The notes below the pieces were generated by a model, which saw nothing but the letters and a program-made list of their open reading frames with translations, did no database searches and was not told the origin of the DNA. From the NCBI RefSeq assembly GCF_002192415.1, contig NZ_CP021780.1, positions 7,998,001 to 8,062,000 of the forward strand: 64,000 nt of DNA, written 5' to 3'. The stretch comes from Paenibacillus donghaensis (GTDB lineage Bacteria > Bacillota > Bacilli > Paenibacillales > Paenibacillaceae). The translations under genes were made by a program, and so were the position numbers. Of the stretch, positions 35,682-44,298 are shown in pieces. The number at the start of each line of letters is the position of its first letter. Within the stretch, counting starts at the first letter, position 1.

Positions 35682-35687
35682 AAGGGT

Positions 35688-36521
35688 ATGTGGATATTTT
35701 TCACCATATTAATTTTTATAGCGGCTGTTGTGATATTCTTTCAGTTGCCCGGTTCAAAAACTATGTCTGAATTTCGTGACAGTGTTGACAGCAGTATCAC
35801 AAAGATAGAAAAACAAACAGATGTTTTTTCGGAAGAGGATTTAGTAGCGCTGCCTTTACCGGTACAACAGTTTTTTAGATCCTGCGGATATCTAGGTACA
35901 CCTAAAATGTCATACATGAAGGCTACTTTTCGCAATGTAGATTTTAAACTATCTGATAAAAAAACAATAAAAATAGACTATGTGCAATATAATTTTGTGA
36001 AAAAACCGGAACGCTTCGCATATATTGATTCATCCTTGATTTGTATACCATTTGAAGGATTCGATTCATATGATAACGGCATTGGGAGCATGAAGGGGAC
36101 CTTTGCCAAAGTCATTCCCCTGTTTAACCAGCAAGGTGAGAATATGAACAGGTCATGTCTCGTTACCATTCTTGCAGAATGCTTTCTGGTCCCCCATGTC
36201 GCTTTGCAGGATTATATAACATGGAAAAGCATCGACGATACTCATTCAGAAGCAATGATTTCGTATAATGGAATCTCAGCAAGCGGTGTTTTTACTTTTG
36301 ACGAAAATGGAGAGGTACTATCTTTTAAAACCTCTGATAGAGCAGCCATGGATATGAATGGTTCCGTCCGGAAAGCGGAATGGTCGGCCGTTTACAGCGA
36401 TTATCAGGTTAATAACGGTATCAGACAACCAAAGGTGTTAAAAGCAATCTGGTATTACCCGAAAGAAGACAGTGTTTATTTTAATGAAAATCAAGCCGGC
36501 GTCGTCATTGAGTACTATTAG
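35688..36521 (+). CDS. DUF6544-like membrane-anchored protein
   Basis: 277 residues: one N-terminal membrane helix (about residues 2-20), then a soluble domain with LPLPVQQFFRSCGYLG and WKSIDDTHSEAMISYNG, a pattern I associate with DUF6544. The function of that family is unknown. It is the second gene of the MarR operon. RBS AAAAGG precedes ATG 35688. Confidence 0.65.
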   Translation: MWIFFTILIFIAAVVIFFQLPGSKTMSEFRDSVDSSITKIEKQTDVFSEEDLVALPLPVQQFFRSCGYLGTPKMSYMKATFRNVDFKLSDKKTIKIDYVQYNFVKKPERFAYIDSSLICIPFEGFDSYDNGIGSMKGTFAKVIPLFNQQGENMNRSCLVTILAECFLVPHVALQDYITWKSIDDTHSEAMISYNGISASGVFTFDENGEVLSFKTSDRAAMDMNGSVRKAEWSAVYSDYQVNNGIRQPKVLKAIWYYPKEDSVYFNENQAGVVIEYY

Positions 36522-36680
36522 GCAAGGTGGGAACCGGATTGGGTGGTTGAACATGAATGTGAGCTGGGAATTGAAACGGACGAGAAGTATCGGGGTCAAG
36601 GCTGGGGCCACCGAACCTTGCAGGGAGCGCTGCTTCTCGCCAAACAGCGGGGAATGACTAGGGTGGGATGGCAATGCTGA
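36522..36680 (+). pseudogene. fragment of a GNAT acetyltransferase
   Basis: The frame immediately after the preceding stop reads the acetyl-CoA-binding core of a GNAT enzyme, including LGIETDEKYRGQGWGHRTLQ, and stops after GMTRVGWQC. The N-terminal and C-terminal parts are missing, and there is no start codon. It is a remnant from a deletion or rearrangement. Confidence 0.72.
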
Positions 36681-36695
36681 TGTAGAGCGGAACTT
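36680..36695 (+). repeat. 16-base repeat preceding both DUF4317 copies
   Basis: ATGTAGAGCGGAACTT occurs at 36680-36695 and again at 40402-40417, in both cases upstream of a DUF4317 copy. It shows that the duplicated segment began before the gene, and that the 235 bases between the repeat and copy 1 (terminator plus structured element) are absent from copy 2. Confidence 0.8.
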
Positions 36696-36703
36696 GGAGA
36701 TCA

Positions 36704-36733
36704 AGCAATCACATTTCAATGTGGTTGCTTTTT
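36704..36733 (+). terminator. rho-independent terminator
   Basis: AGCAATCACATT (36704-36715) pairs with AATGTGGTTGCT (36718-36729), one G-T pair, followed by TTTTT. It would end transcription of the MarR unit. Confidence 0.86.
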
Positions 36734-36786
36734 AATTTAAATATAAATTTATATGTTTCACGCTATAATTTATCCTTCTATTTCTC

Positions 36787-36912
36787 GCAGAAACGGATGC
36801 CTAAAAGCGATACGTAGTATCGCTGCTTCGGAAGCATACGCTTTGCAGAGGACGACGAAGCCGTTTCTTCTTATCTCAGTGGATCCGATAGCCCTTCTAG
36901 CGAAGGGTTTTT
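36787..36912 (+). ncRNA. structured leader-like element ending in a terminator hairpin
   Basis: GAAACGG near 36787 can pair with CCGTTTC near 36862, enclosing two perfect hairpins: AGCGATAC/GTATCGCT around GTA and TGCTTC/GAAGCA. After a linker, CCCTTC (36892-36897), loop TAGC and GAAGGG (36902-36907) run into TTTTT. The whole sits 54 bases before the DUF4317 start. It could be an attenuator, or a dispersed palindromic repeat that carries its own terminator. The corresponding place before the second DUF4317 copy lacks it. Confidence 0.45.
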
Positions 36913-36965
36913 ATATCGTTTATACTGATAAGGCCAATTTACTTCATAGGAGCTGTTTCACGAAC

Positions 36966-38132
36966 ATGATAAAGAAAGAAGCCGCACATATACGTAAGCA
37001 ATTTAAAATGGATCACGATTTGTTGAATCTGTACGACATTCTCAACGTGTACATTATGAAGGAAACCAACGAGATCTACCATTGTGAGCGCCAGCCGTTT
37101 GCCATGCTGGACCGGGAGAAGCAGGAGCTGTACATGGGCAATTTCCGGAAACTGCTGACCGGCGAACTGGATCAGAAACTGTTCGAATTGAAGTTTCTGG
37201 AGGAAGCAGAGGAGCCGTCGCAGGTAATGCTTCACCAGGGTCTGGTGACAGGTGATCCGGAAGAATGGCAGGACCTGATGCTGATGCTCGTGGACAAAAT
37301 GCTGGTGGATACCAAGTATGAAAAGGATACAGTGATCACGTTTGTTCGCGGACAGTATTCACGCCCGACCAAGGGCAGAAATGATGAAGCTGAAGAGACC
37401 GGGAAGGACGAAGTGTTCGCGCATCCGTTCATTCTTTGCAGCGTGAATTCCACGGAACAGCAGCGGAAAACGCTCTTGTTTGATTATGTGGAGAGGGAAT
37501 TTAAGTACAATGTCATGGTGGATCCGATCATCAAGTTAAGCACGCCGGAACAGGGGTTCTTCTACCCGAGTGTGACGGACAACTACTCTGATGTGAACCG
37601 CGTACTGTATTGCACGGGGAGCGCGAATAATCCAAATCCGCATTTCATCGAACAGGTTTTGAATGCGGAAAGGTCTGTGACGGCATACGAAGAGAGAACG
37701 ATCTTCGAAGATATTGTCAAGGAAGTGGTGGGGGAGCAGCTCGACATAACCACCCTTGCACAGGTGTATGAGGAAGTCCACCAGGTAATGGAAACGAACG
37801 AGGATGAGGAAGAACCGCCGAAGCTGGATTATAAAGATGTGGAACGTGTGCTGATGGCAAGCGGTGTAGAGCACGTGACATCGGAAAAAGTGGAACGGGC
37901 ATTCGAAACGATCATCGATGATAGGAACTATGAACTGAAGGCGAGCAGCGTGATGCCCAAATTCACTTCCAAATCGATTAAGATCGATACAAAGGTTGCC
38001 ACGATCTCGATCAGTCCGCAGGATCTGAAGTATGTGAAACAGGTCAATTATCAAGGGAAACGTTGCATTATGATTGAGATAGATGAAGATGTGGTGATCG
38101 AAGGATTTACGCTCAGTACAGAGACGTTATAG
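36966..38132 (+). CDS. DUF4317 family protein
   Basis: 388 residues, intact, matching the DUF4317 pattern (IKKEAAHIRKQFKMDHDLL at the start, HPFILCSVNSTEQQR and QGFFYPSVTDNYSDVNRVLY in the middle). Function is unknown; the family is common in spore-forming Firmicutes. ATG 36966 is chosen since family members begin here; the frame open from 36753 crosses a structured leader. A deleted duplicate lies at 40424-41036. Confidence 0.8.
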   Translation: MIKKEAAHIRKQFKMDHDLLNLYDILNVYIMKETNEIYHCERQPFAMLDREKQELYMGNFRKLLTGELDQKLFELKFLEEAEEPSQVMLHQGLVTGDPEEWQDLMLMLVDKMLVDTKYEKDTVITFVRGQYSRPTKGRNDEAEETGKDEVFAHPFILCSVNSTEQQRKTLLFDYVEREFKYNVMVDPIIKLSTPEQGFFYPSVTDNYSDVNRVLYCTGSANNPNPHFIEQVLNAERSVTAYEERTIFEDIVKEVVGEQLDITTLAQVYEEVHQVMETNEDEEEPPKLDYKDVERVLMASGVEHVTSEKVERAFETIIDDRNYELKASSVMPKFTSKSIKIDTKVATISISPQDLKYVKQVNYQGKRCIMIEIDEDVVIEGFTLSTETL

Positions 38133-38149
38133 AAGACAGACCCGTTTGA

Positions 38150-38482
38150 CAGCTTGCCGACTCCATTGAAAACAATAGTAAGGAATTGGTTTTTATTGCG
38201 ACTATTGATGAGGCAGCAGTGGGCTTCTGTTGTACGCAGCTTTTTAAGTCCATGTGTTACCGTTCTTATTATGCGGAGATTACGGAGCTTTTTGTAGTAG
38301 AAGAATACCGTAAGCAAGGGGTTGCCACCGCGTTAATGGCAACTGCAGAGGATTATTTCAAGGATAAAAATGTGAAGAGGTATCAGTTGTTTACGGGGAA
38401 GCAGAATGAAATTGCCCAAGCTTTTTATGAGAAGAATGGATATACAAAATCAGAGGAGCAGATGTACAGAAAGAGGGTATGA
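38150..38482 (+). pseudogene. 5'-truncated GNAT acetyltransferase
   Basis: From just after an in-frame stop at 38147 the frame reads GNAT sequence (LADSIENNSKELVFIATIDE, then AEITELFVVEEYRKQGVATALM with the acetyl-CoA loop and FYEKNGY). About 35-40 N-terminal residues expected for the family are missing, and the only possible start is TTG 38186 without RBS. The intact family length would be about 145-150 residues. The break lies 15 bases after the DUF4317 stop, suggesting a rearrangement between the two. Confidence 0.68.
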
Positions 38483-38485
38483 ACG

Positions 38486-38956
38486 ATGAGTATAGTCAAA
38501 GCAGATGCATCCAACTTGAAGGAATGGGTCCAATTGTCTGCAAAGCTATTCACTGATGAATCATTCGATGAATTGTATAAAGCGTATGCTGATTTTCTAA
38601 TCACGCAAAAGGAAATAGGATTTTTGTATCGGCGAAACAATAGGAGTGTTGCTTTCATTAATGTATCCATACGCCATGACTATGTGAATGGAACCGACAC
38701 TTCACCAGTGGTATTTATTGAAGCTCTTTATGTACTTCCCCAGTACCGCCAGCAAGGTATTGCGCGAGAATTACTTTCACAGGCAGAACAATTTGCAAAA
38801 GAAAGCGGAGTAGCGCAGCTTGCATCTGATTGTTTGCTCCAGAATACGAATAGCGAATTGTTTCATAAGAGCTGTGGGTTTGAAGAAAAAGAGCGAGTCA
38901 TCTGTTTTGTTAAAAATGTAAATCGAGGTTTCGGCCTTAGTGAGTCAGATGAATAA
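38486..38956 (+). CDS. aminoglycoside 6'-N-acetyltransferase-like GNAT protein
   Basis: 156 residues with the AAC(6') pattern: DYVNGTDTSPVVFIEALYV, YRQQGIARELL (acetyl-CoA loop), ASDCLLQNTNSELFHKSCGF and a C-terminal RVICFVKNV. Known enzymes acetylate the 6'-amino group of aminoglycosides, which inactivates them; chromosomal relatives may have other substrates. It begins four bases after the preceding GNAT fragment's stop. It is about 5 kb from the cyclitol operon, so a resistance role is possible but unproven. Confidence 0.8.
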   Translation: MSIVKADASNLKEWVQLSAKLFTDESFDELYKAYADFLITQKEIGFLYRRNNRSVAFINVSIRHDYVNGTDTSPVVFIEALYVLPQYRQQGIARELLSQAEQFAKESGVAQLASDCLLQNTNSELFHKSCGFEEKERVICFVKNVNRGFGLSESDE

Positions 38957-38989
38957 ATTCATGAGGCAGAAGATTGAGGAGGTTGTACT

Positions 38990-39556
38990 GTGGTAAATGA
39001 AAAAAAGGAGTTATTCCTGGAACAACAAGAAGCGCTGCTTGGCGTGTTAAAAGCCCGCTTTGAGAAAAACATGAATCGCCACGAGGGATTGGAATGGGAC
39101 AAAGTGAAACTAAAGCTGGAAGCCGATAAAGGGAAATTATGGTCCGTTCATGAGATGGAAAGAACCGGCGGTGAACCGGATGTAGTTGGTTATGATGAAG
39201 AGTCGGGAGAATACATTGTCTGTGACTGCTCAGTTGAAAGCCCCAAAGGGCGCAGAAGTGTATGTTACGACGTCGAGGCCTTGAACGCAAGGAAACAAAA
39301 TAAACCGGAAAATAGCGCCATGGAAATGGCGGCTGAACTGGGTATTGAGCTTCTAACGGAAGAACAATATCGGGAGTTGCAGAAACTTGGGGATTTCGAT
39401 ACAAAAACATCAAGTTGGGTGAGAACACCTTCCGATATCAGAAAGCTCGGCGGTGCAATTTTTGCTGATTTCCGTTATGGACAGGTCTTCGTTTATCATA
39501 ATGGTGCAGAATCGTATTATGGCGCCAGGGGTTTCCGTGGCTTGCTTCGGGTTTGA
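38990..39556 (+). CDS. DUF4256 family protein
   Basis: 188 residues with LLGVLKARFEKNMNRHEGL, WSVHEMERTGGEPDVVGYDE and MEMAAELGIELLTEEQYREL, typical of DUF4256. The function is unknown. GTG 38990 follows GAGGAGG at a good distance. Confidence 0.82.
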   Translation: MVNEKKELFLEQQEALLGVLKARFEKNMNRHEGLEWDKVKLKLEADKGKLWSVHEMERTGGEPDVVGYDEESGEYIVCDCSVESPKGRRSVCYDVEALNARKQNKPENSAMEMAAELGIELLTEEQYRELQKLGDFDTKTSSWVRTPSDIRKLGGAIFADFRYGQVFVYHNGAESYYGARGFRGLLRV

Positions 39557-39675
39557 TTGGGTCAAAAGCCTTCACCCGTTAAAAGTGCGAAAGTTGGGCG
39601 AAACGATCCATGTCCTTGCAGCAGCGGTCTGAAGGATAAAAAATGCTGCGGGAAGTGATGAAAGGGGAGAAAAGG

Positions 39676-40077
39676 ATGTATTTTGGAAGCAAACGTTCAA
39701 ACACTGTTAAACCAGCAAAACTGAACGAAACGGACAAGGCGAAAATAATTGTTAATGTTCGTAAGTTGATTTCCCTATCTTCAAAATCAAAATTAAGTAC
39801 AATTGTGCATCGCTTTGAAGTGAGAGCTGGCAGATTGTACTTCTACCGTTTGCAAGAACAGTTTGGTTGGGATGATCCTGATATGCAGTTCATAAAGCCC
39901 CTAATTAATGGGAAATACAAGGAGTTTCCATGGGCTCGTATTACGCTTTATGATGCACAAGGAGATAAGTGTGAGGTTGATTGGCAACGCTATACGGGGC
40001 AGTGGATTAGCTTGACTGAAGGGAATCTTGCCAAATGCCTTGTTTATATTGAAGAGAATGATGATATGTTTCATTAA
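39676..40077 (+). CDS. hypothetical protein
   Basis: 133 residues, soluble, basic N-terminus, no motif I recognise. ATG 39676 lies after AAAGGGGAGAAAAGG; the frame open from 39643 is longer but less well supported. It ends in TAA and the same frame then continues into unrelated gene-fragment sequence at 40078-40407. Confidence 0.55.
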   Translation: MYFGSKRSNTVKPAKLNETDKAKIIVNVRKLISLSSKSKLSTIVHRFEVRAGRLYFYRLQEQFGWDDPDMQFIKPLINGKYKEFPWARITLYDAQGDKCEVDWQRYTGQWISLTEGNLAKCLVYIEENDDMFH

Positions 40078-40407
40078 GAGCATCTTGACGAAATCGGAAC
40101 TTCATGGATCAACATCGTTCGCAAGCAGGAAGGGAATCCGACAGGATTGGTTCTGGTCAGAATTTCGCCTCAGCCGGACAAGACGGAGAGCGGATTGACG
40201 TTCACAGCAGACATCATCGCAAATTATTGGAACGCAGCCTGCATGTTTTATCTGACAGGTGAGACGGAACGCACCGTGAATTATTACCAACAGGCTGTAG
40301 ACAAAGGCTGGGTGGATCACCATCAGCCGCATTACCACGAATATGTGTACCGGGAAGAGGACAGCGAACAGATTGGGCGTGTTATCGCCGGGCAGATTCC
40401 AATGTAG
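40078..40407 (+). pseudogene. C-terminal fragment of an unidentified protein
   Basis: The frame (in register with the preceding gene after its TAA) reads EHLDEIGTSWINIVRKQEG and ANYWNAACMFYLTGETERTV, then YYQQAVDKGWVDHHQPHYHE, and stops. It is clearly protein-like and GC-richer than the gene before it, but has no start codon with RBS. It looks like the tail of a gene that lost its beginning. Confidence 0.5.
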
Positions 40408-40423
40408 AGCGGAACTTACAAGG

Positions 40424-41036
40424 GCCAATTTACCAATTTACTTCATATGAGCTGTTTCGCGAACATGATAAAGAAAGAAGCCGCACATATACGTAAGCAA
40501 TTTAAGATGGATCACGATTTGTTGAATCTGTACGACATTCTCAACGTGTATATTATGAAGGAAAGCAACGAGATTTATCATTGGGTACGCCAGCCGTTTG
40601 GCCTGTTGGACAGAGAGAAGCAGGAACTCTATATGAACAATTTCAAAAAACTGCTGACCGGCGAATCGGACCAGAAGCTGTTCGAATTGAAGTTTCTTGA
40701 GAAAGTATGAACGGGATACGGTGATCACGTTCGTTCGCGGACAGTATTCCCGCCCGACCAAGGGCAGGAATGATGAAGCTGAAGAGACGGGGAAGGACGA
40801 AGTGTTCGCGCATCCGTTCATTCTATGCAGCGTGAATTCCACGGAGCAGCAGCGTGATGCCCAAATTCACCTCCAAGTCGATTAAGATTGACACCAAGGT
40901 TGCCACGATCTCGATCAGCCCGCAGGATCTGAAGTATGTGAGACAGGTCAACTATCAAGGGAAACGTTGCATAATGATCGAGATCTCTGAAGATGCGGTG
41001 ATCGAAGATTTTACACTCAGTACAGAGACGTTATAG
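40424..41036 (+). pseudogene. deleted duplicate of the DUF4317 gene
   Basis: Nearly the same sequence as 36931-38132 but with two internal deletions. The first 85 codons match (MIKKEAAHIRKQFKMDHDLL), then about 40 codons are missing and the frame shifts at 40705; matching resumes until EQQR and a second deletion of over 150 codons joins it to MPKFTSKSIKIDTKVATISI. The second junction occurs at a shared CAGCAGCG-like stretch, typical of microhomology deletion. The result is three short frames and no functional protein. Confidence 0.88.
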
Positions 41037-41067
41037 ACTGATTTGGCCACTGACCGGAAGAACTTGG

Positions 41068-41598
41068 CTATTTGTACTTAAGGATATAGTCGATATATTT
41101 CGTTGCACTGTTATTAATTTCTTCATCGCTGGCTTGAAATGAGGCTCCGAAGACCGCAAAGCTGGGTAGTGCTATTGCGCCTACATGCCTTATACTGGCT
41201 TTAAAAGGCGTAATCACTTCATCCACGGTAAAAGAAACAGAGCCGCCTTGCTGATAATTTTCTTTTTTGTCGCCTATGGACATGGCAAGCCCCATCCGCT
41301 TTCCTTTAAGCTTGTCACCTGTCGATCCAAAAGCCCACCCGTAAGCAAAAACATCATCAAACCATTTCTTCAATAGAGGCGGGTAACTGTACCAATACAG
41401 CGGAAATTGCAAGATGACATGGTCATAGACTTCCAACAGTTTCTGTTCTCTGGCAACATCAATGCTCCAGTCAGGATACTCTCGGTAAATCTCATGAAGT
41501 GTAATATCGTTTGGATATAGTAGCAGTTCTTCTTTCCAGCGTTGGTTTACCCGTGAAGTCTCAAGGTTCGGGTGCGCCAAAATTACCAATGTGTTCAT
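41068..41598 (-). CDS. NAD(P)H-dependent oxidoreductase of the flavodoxin fold (quinone reductase family)
   Basis: 176 residues with LVILAHPNLETSRVN at the flavin phosphate site, LQFPLYWYSYPPLLKKWFDDVFAYGWAFG (shortened form of the family signature) and a C-terminal helix. It reduces quinones or related electrophiles using FMN/FAD and NAD(P)H. ATG 41598 follows GAAGGGAG; the frame from 41631 is longer without better support. It is divergent from an HxlR regulator gene, a usual arrangement for quinone-responsive genes. Confidence 0.86.
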   Translation of the reverse strand: MNTLVILAHPNLETSRVNQRWKEELLLYPNDITLHEIYREYPDWSIDVAREQKLLEVYDHVILQFPLYWYSYPPLLKKWFDDVFAYGWAFGSTGDKLKGKRMGLAMSIGDKKENYQQGGSVSFTVDEVITPFKASIRHVGAIALPSFAVFGASFQASDEEINNSATKYIDYILKYK

Positions 41599-41773
41599 TA
41601 TGAAATCTCCCTTCTCAGAGCCTGTATTCATTATGCAGCAGGTTTAAAAAAAAGAAAATACAGACAATAAAGTAAGAAGGTTACTTCAAGGTGTGTACTG
41701 GATCCAGGATAAGATATATGCAACAATGAGTTTTTAAACCGTTTTTACAAAATTGCACTAGAGGTGTTATGTC

Positions 41774-42154
41774 ATGAAGCAATATCATTTGGGCATAGAG
41801 GCAACACTTGAAATCATCGGCGGCAAGTGGAAAGCGCTGATTATCTGCTTATTGATGTCCGGTGCAAAAAGAACAAGCGAATTACAGCGCAATATTCACG
41901 GCATTTCACAAAAGGTTCTGATCCAGCAGCTTCGGGAGCTTGAGAAGGATGGACTTGTCAGAAGAAATGTATACCCACAGATGCCGCCAAAAGTCGAGTA
42001 CAGCCTCACGGAATATGGAGTTACAGCCAATAAGATTGTTGACGTGATGTGTACTTGGGGGAAAGAGAATATCAAAATGAGACAATTGCAGGGCGAAGAT
42101 ATCCTTCTGCTGGAGGAGAAGCTACCGGAGGACGTTAGGGAATATTTGTCGTGA
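41774..42154 (+). CDS. HxlR-family transcriptional regulator
   Basis: 126 residues with GIEATLEIIGGKWKALIICLL, ISQKVLIQQLRELEKDGLV and a PPKVEYSLTEYG wing, the standard HxlR pattern. It lacks the N-terminal Cys found in YodB-type sensors (none near residue 6), so how it senses stress is unclear. It is divergent from the flavodoxin-fold reductase gene and likely controls it through the 175-base gap. Confidence 0.87.
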   Translation: MKQYHLGIEATLEIIGGKWKALIICLLMSGAKRTSELQRNIHGISQKVLIQQLRELEKDGLVRRNVYPQMPPKVEYSLTEYGVTANKIVDVMCTWGKENIKMRQLQGEDILLLEEKLPEDVREYLS

Positions 42155-42308
42155 AGGATTCGTATTCTTTCATTAAGCCGACTACATATTTGTAGTTGTG
42201 CTCTAAGCAGAAATCCAAATTTTTAATAAAAGTCTTCCATTCTCTGATGTTGAACGGGATTTGTGACTTTACAATTTGGCCGTCTTTTGCTAAGGGCGCT
42301 CAAGCTTA
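42155..42308 (-). other. short protein-like minus-strand fragment between HxlR and Pcp fragment
   Basis: The minus strand from about 42290 to 42136 reads KDGQIVKSQIPFNIREWKTF and a few further residues, with a stop at about 42136 inside the HxlR gene end. It may be the tail of a lost gene. I do not recognise the family. Confidence 0.3.
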
Positions 42309-42737
42309 ATGGTGGAGAAGGTAGCCATCAATTTGATTGACGCCAGAATTCCGGATAATGAAGGGAATCAGCCTATTGATGAGTCTATACAGGCCGAAGG
42401 GGACAATGCATATTTTGCAACGGTTCCGGTAAAAGCGATGGTAGCTAATATTAGAAAGCATGGAATACCGGCAACGCTCTCCTTCTCAGCGGGAACGTTT
42501 GTTTGCAATTATATAATGTATGAGGTGCTGCATAACATAGCCAACCAGCATGACGGAGTACGAGCAGGATTTATACATGTGCCGTTCCTGCCGGAGCAGG
42601 CAGTGGGCAGAGCAGATGGAACGGCAAGCATGCCGCTGGAAACCATTGCAAAGGGATTGGAATACGCGATAGCAGCCATAGTGGAGATGAAAGAAGAACC
42701 TAACGAAACTATGGGAACCCTAATGTCGGGTGATTGA
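42309..42737 (+). pseudogene. pcp: 5'-truncated pyrrolidone-carboxylate peptidase
   Basis: 142 residues matching the C-terminal two thirds of Pcp (about 205-215 residues): AINLIDARIPDNEGNQPIDE, the catalytic Cys in AGTFVCNYIMY and the His in GFIHVPFLPEQ. The N-terminal part, including the catalytic Glu and the first strand, is missing; upstream DNA shows no continuation. Pcp removes N-terminal pyroglutamate, but this remnant should be inactive. Confidence 0.78.
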
Positions 42738-42845
42738 AGTCGCTGATGAATGAAGTATTTGTTAAATCGAAAGTATGGGTCGGAACTGGTTAGCGGGGAT
42801 ATTGTGAAGGCAGTGGGACTGTTTGATGATCTCCGGTATCATTTA

Positions 42846-43388
42846 TCATTTCATGAACATAGAGCCTTGGTCTCTTAACAGTTCTTTCGATTTCAGATTG
42901 ATGATCAGCTCCTCGACGGCCGAGCAGCTTGCTAATCCGCATATGACAATAAGGGTTGCAGTGAGTCCGAACAGACTGTACAGAAACGGGAAGCTGAACA
43001 GCATCAGCCCGGTTGCCTTGTTCGCATAGGTGTGAAGGAAGGATAATGCGCGGTATTTGATATATCCGACCAGCAAAGAGCCCAGGCGTACCAGCGTGAC
43101 AGCGGCGATCCAGCAGATGATCCACAAGGGCAGAGAAAGAAGCGGCAGGAAGACAGCCAGCAGAGCGGCTGTAAAAACAGCGTCGGCGATACTGTCTACA
43201 TTGGCCCCCAAAGGGCTGGCGCTGTTGGTTCTTCTTGCGGTATATCCATCGAGTACATCACTGATCCCGCACACAATATAGATGCCAAAAAACATGGCGG
43301 ATAACGGCTGCACCATAAGCAGCAGGAGGGAGCAAAGTATCCTCAGCGCGGAGAGGGCATTGGGTATATGTTTTTGGATGCGGACCAC
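42846..43388 (-). CDS. CDP-alcohol phosphatidyltransferase
   Basis: 180 residues, about six membrane segments, with the signature DVLDGYTARRTNSASPLGANVDSIAD, which fits D-x2-D-G-x2-A-R-x8-G-x3-D-x3-D of the family. It transfers a phosphatidyl group from CDP-diacylglycerol to a small alcohol; glycerol phosphate or serine cannot be told apart from sequence alone. It follows the double-HTH MerR gene on the same strand with a gap of 43 bases. Confidence 0.85.
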   Translation of the reverse strand: MVRIQKHIPNALSALRILCSLLLLMVQPLSAMFFGIYIVCGISDVLDGYTARRTNSASPLGANVDSIADAVFTAALLAVFLPLLSLPLWIICWIAAVTLVRLGSLLVGYIKYRALSFLHTYANKATGLMLFSFPFLYSLFGLTATLIVICGLASCSAVEELIINLKSKELLRDQGSMFMK

Positions 43389-43431
43389 CTCAATCGTGAA
43401 TACTTACCGATAAAAATTCTAATTTGCAGCG

Positions 43432-44154
43432 TCACCAAGCCTCATATCGCCCTTCCTCCACCTGTGTGCAAAGGCTGTAAAGTGCAGAGATGCTGCGAAT
43501 CTGCGCCCGATTCAGCATCGTTAAATGCTTGTCAATGCTGGCCACAATGGCCGCGATCTGATCTGTATCGGTGAAGTCAAAATGCTGCATTTCCTTACAG
43601 ATGTGTTCGACAGCATATTTCTCCCCACGTGCGCGCATGGCCAATTTAAGCGCCTGTATGATCAGAATTTCGTCCATATTGTGCTGGGTGAATTTCCGGT
43701 AATTATTGGTTGTGCATCTGCTTGCGGATATAAGTCCTATATTATCCCAATACCGAATGGTAGAAGGAATAATGCCTGTGGACTTGCTCACCGTATCCAG
43801 TGAAATCTCCTGAAGCTCAACGTTGTGCTTCTTTTCCCCCAATAAGCGTGTTCTGATATTCTCGCAGACGTATTTGTCATTCCGCAGTGAGACCTGTGCT
43901 TGGTTGGCCATCCACAGTGCTTCATCTATTTGGTGCGCCATTACGGGTTTAAGCATATTTGCAATCGCTGACAGAGTAAACCCATGCATCATTTCTCTAA
44001 TGCAAACGAAATAGGCGATATGTTCTGCGGTGAAGATGCGATACCCACTCTGTGAACGTTCGACAGCCGGAACCATTCCGTTTTCCTCATAGTGTCTGAG
44101 CGTCGTTGTGCTTATGTTCAATTTCCTTGCTATATCAACAGGACGCATCTGCAT
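43432..44154 (-). CDS. MerR-type regulator with two winged-helix domains
   Basis: 240 residues. A first MerR winged helix occupies residues 3-70 (ARKLNISTTTLRHYEENGMV, SGYRIFTAEHIAYF). A second, related one lies at about 115-185 (LDTVSKSTGIIPSTIRYWDN, NNYRKFTQHNMDEIL). The usual coiled-coil plus effector domain is missing. Two DNA-binding heads in one chain may let it bind as a pseudo-dimer. It is divergent from the UvrA-like gene and may control it. Confidence 0.8.
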   Translation of the reverse strand: MQMRPVDIARKLNISTTTLRHYEENGMVPAVERSQSGYRIFTAEHIAYFVCIREMMHGFTLSAIANMLKPVMAHQIDEALWMANQAQVSLRNDKYVCENIRTRLLGEKKHNVELQEISLDTVSKSTGIIPSTIRYWDNIGLISASRCTTNNYRKFTQHNMDEILIIQALKLAMRARGEKYAVEHICKEMQHFDFTDTDQIAAIVASIDKHLTMLNRAQIRSISALYSLCTQVEEGRYEAW

Positions 44155-44298
44155 GCATAAAGCCTCCTTCCATGACCTTCAACATTATAAAGGTACTCTA
44201 AGGTTTATTCAATAAAAGTCGATAACGACAGTGCCAAATCTCCTTTATTGCGTTAATGTTATATAATTTAAGTAACAAGTCAGCACAGGAGGTAGGGG

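Noticed and set aside
36753..36965. N-terminal extension of the DUF4317 protein
   Set aside because: The extension would be translated from hairpins and a terminator and is not part of the family; ATG 36966 fits the family start.
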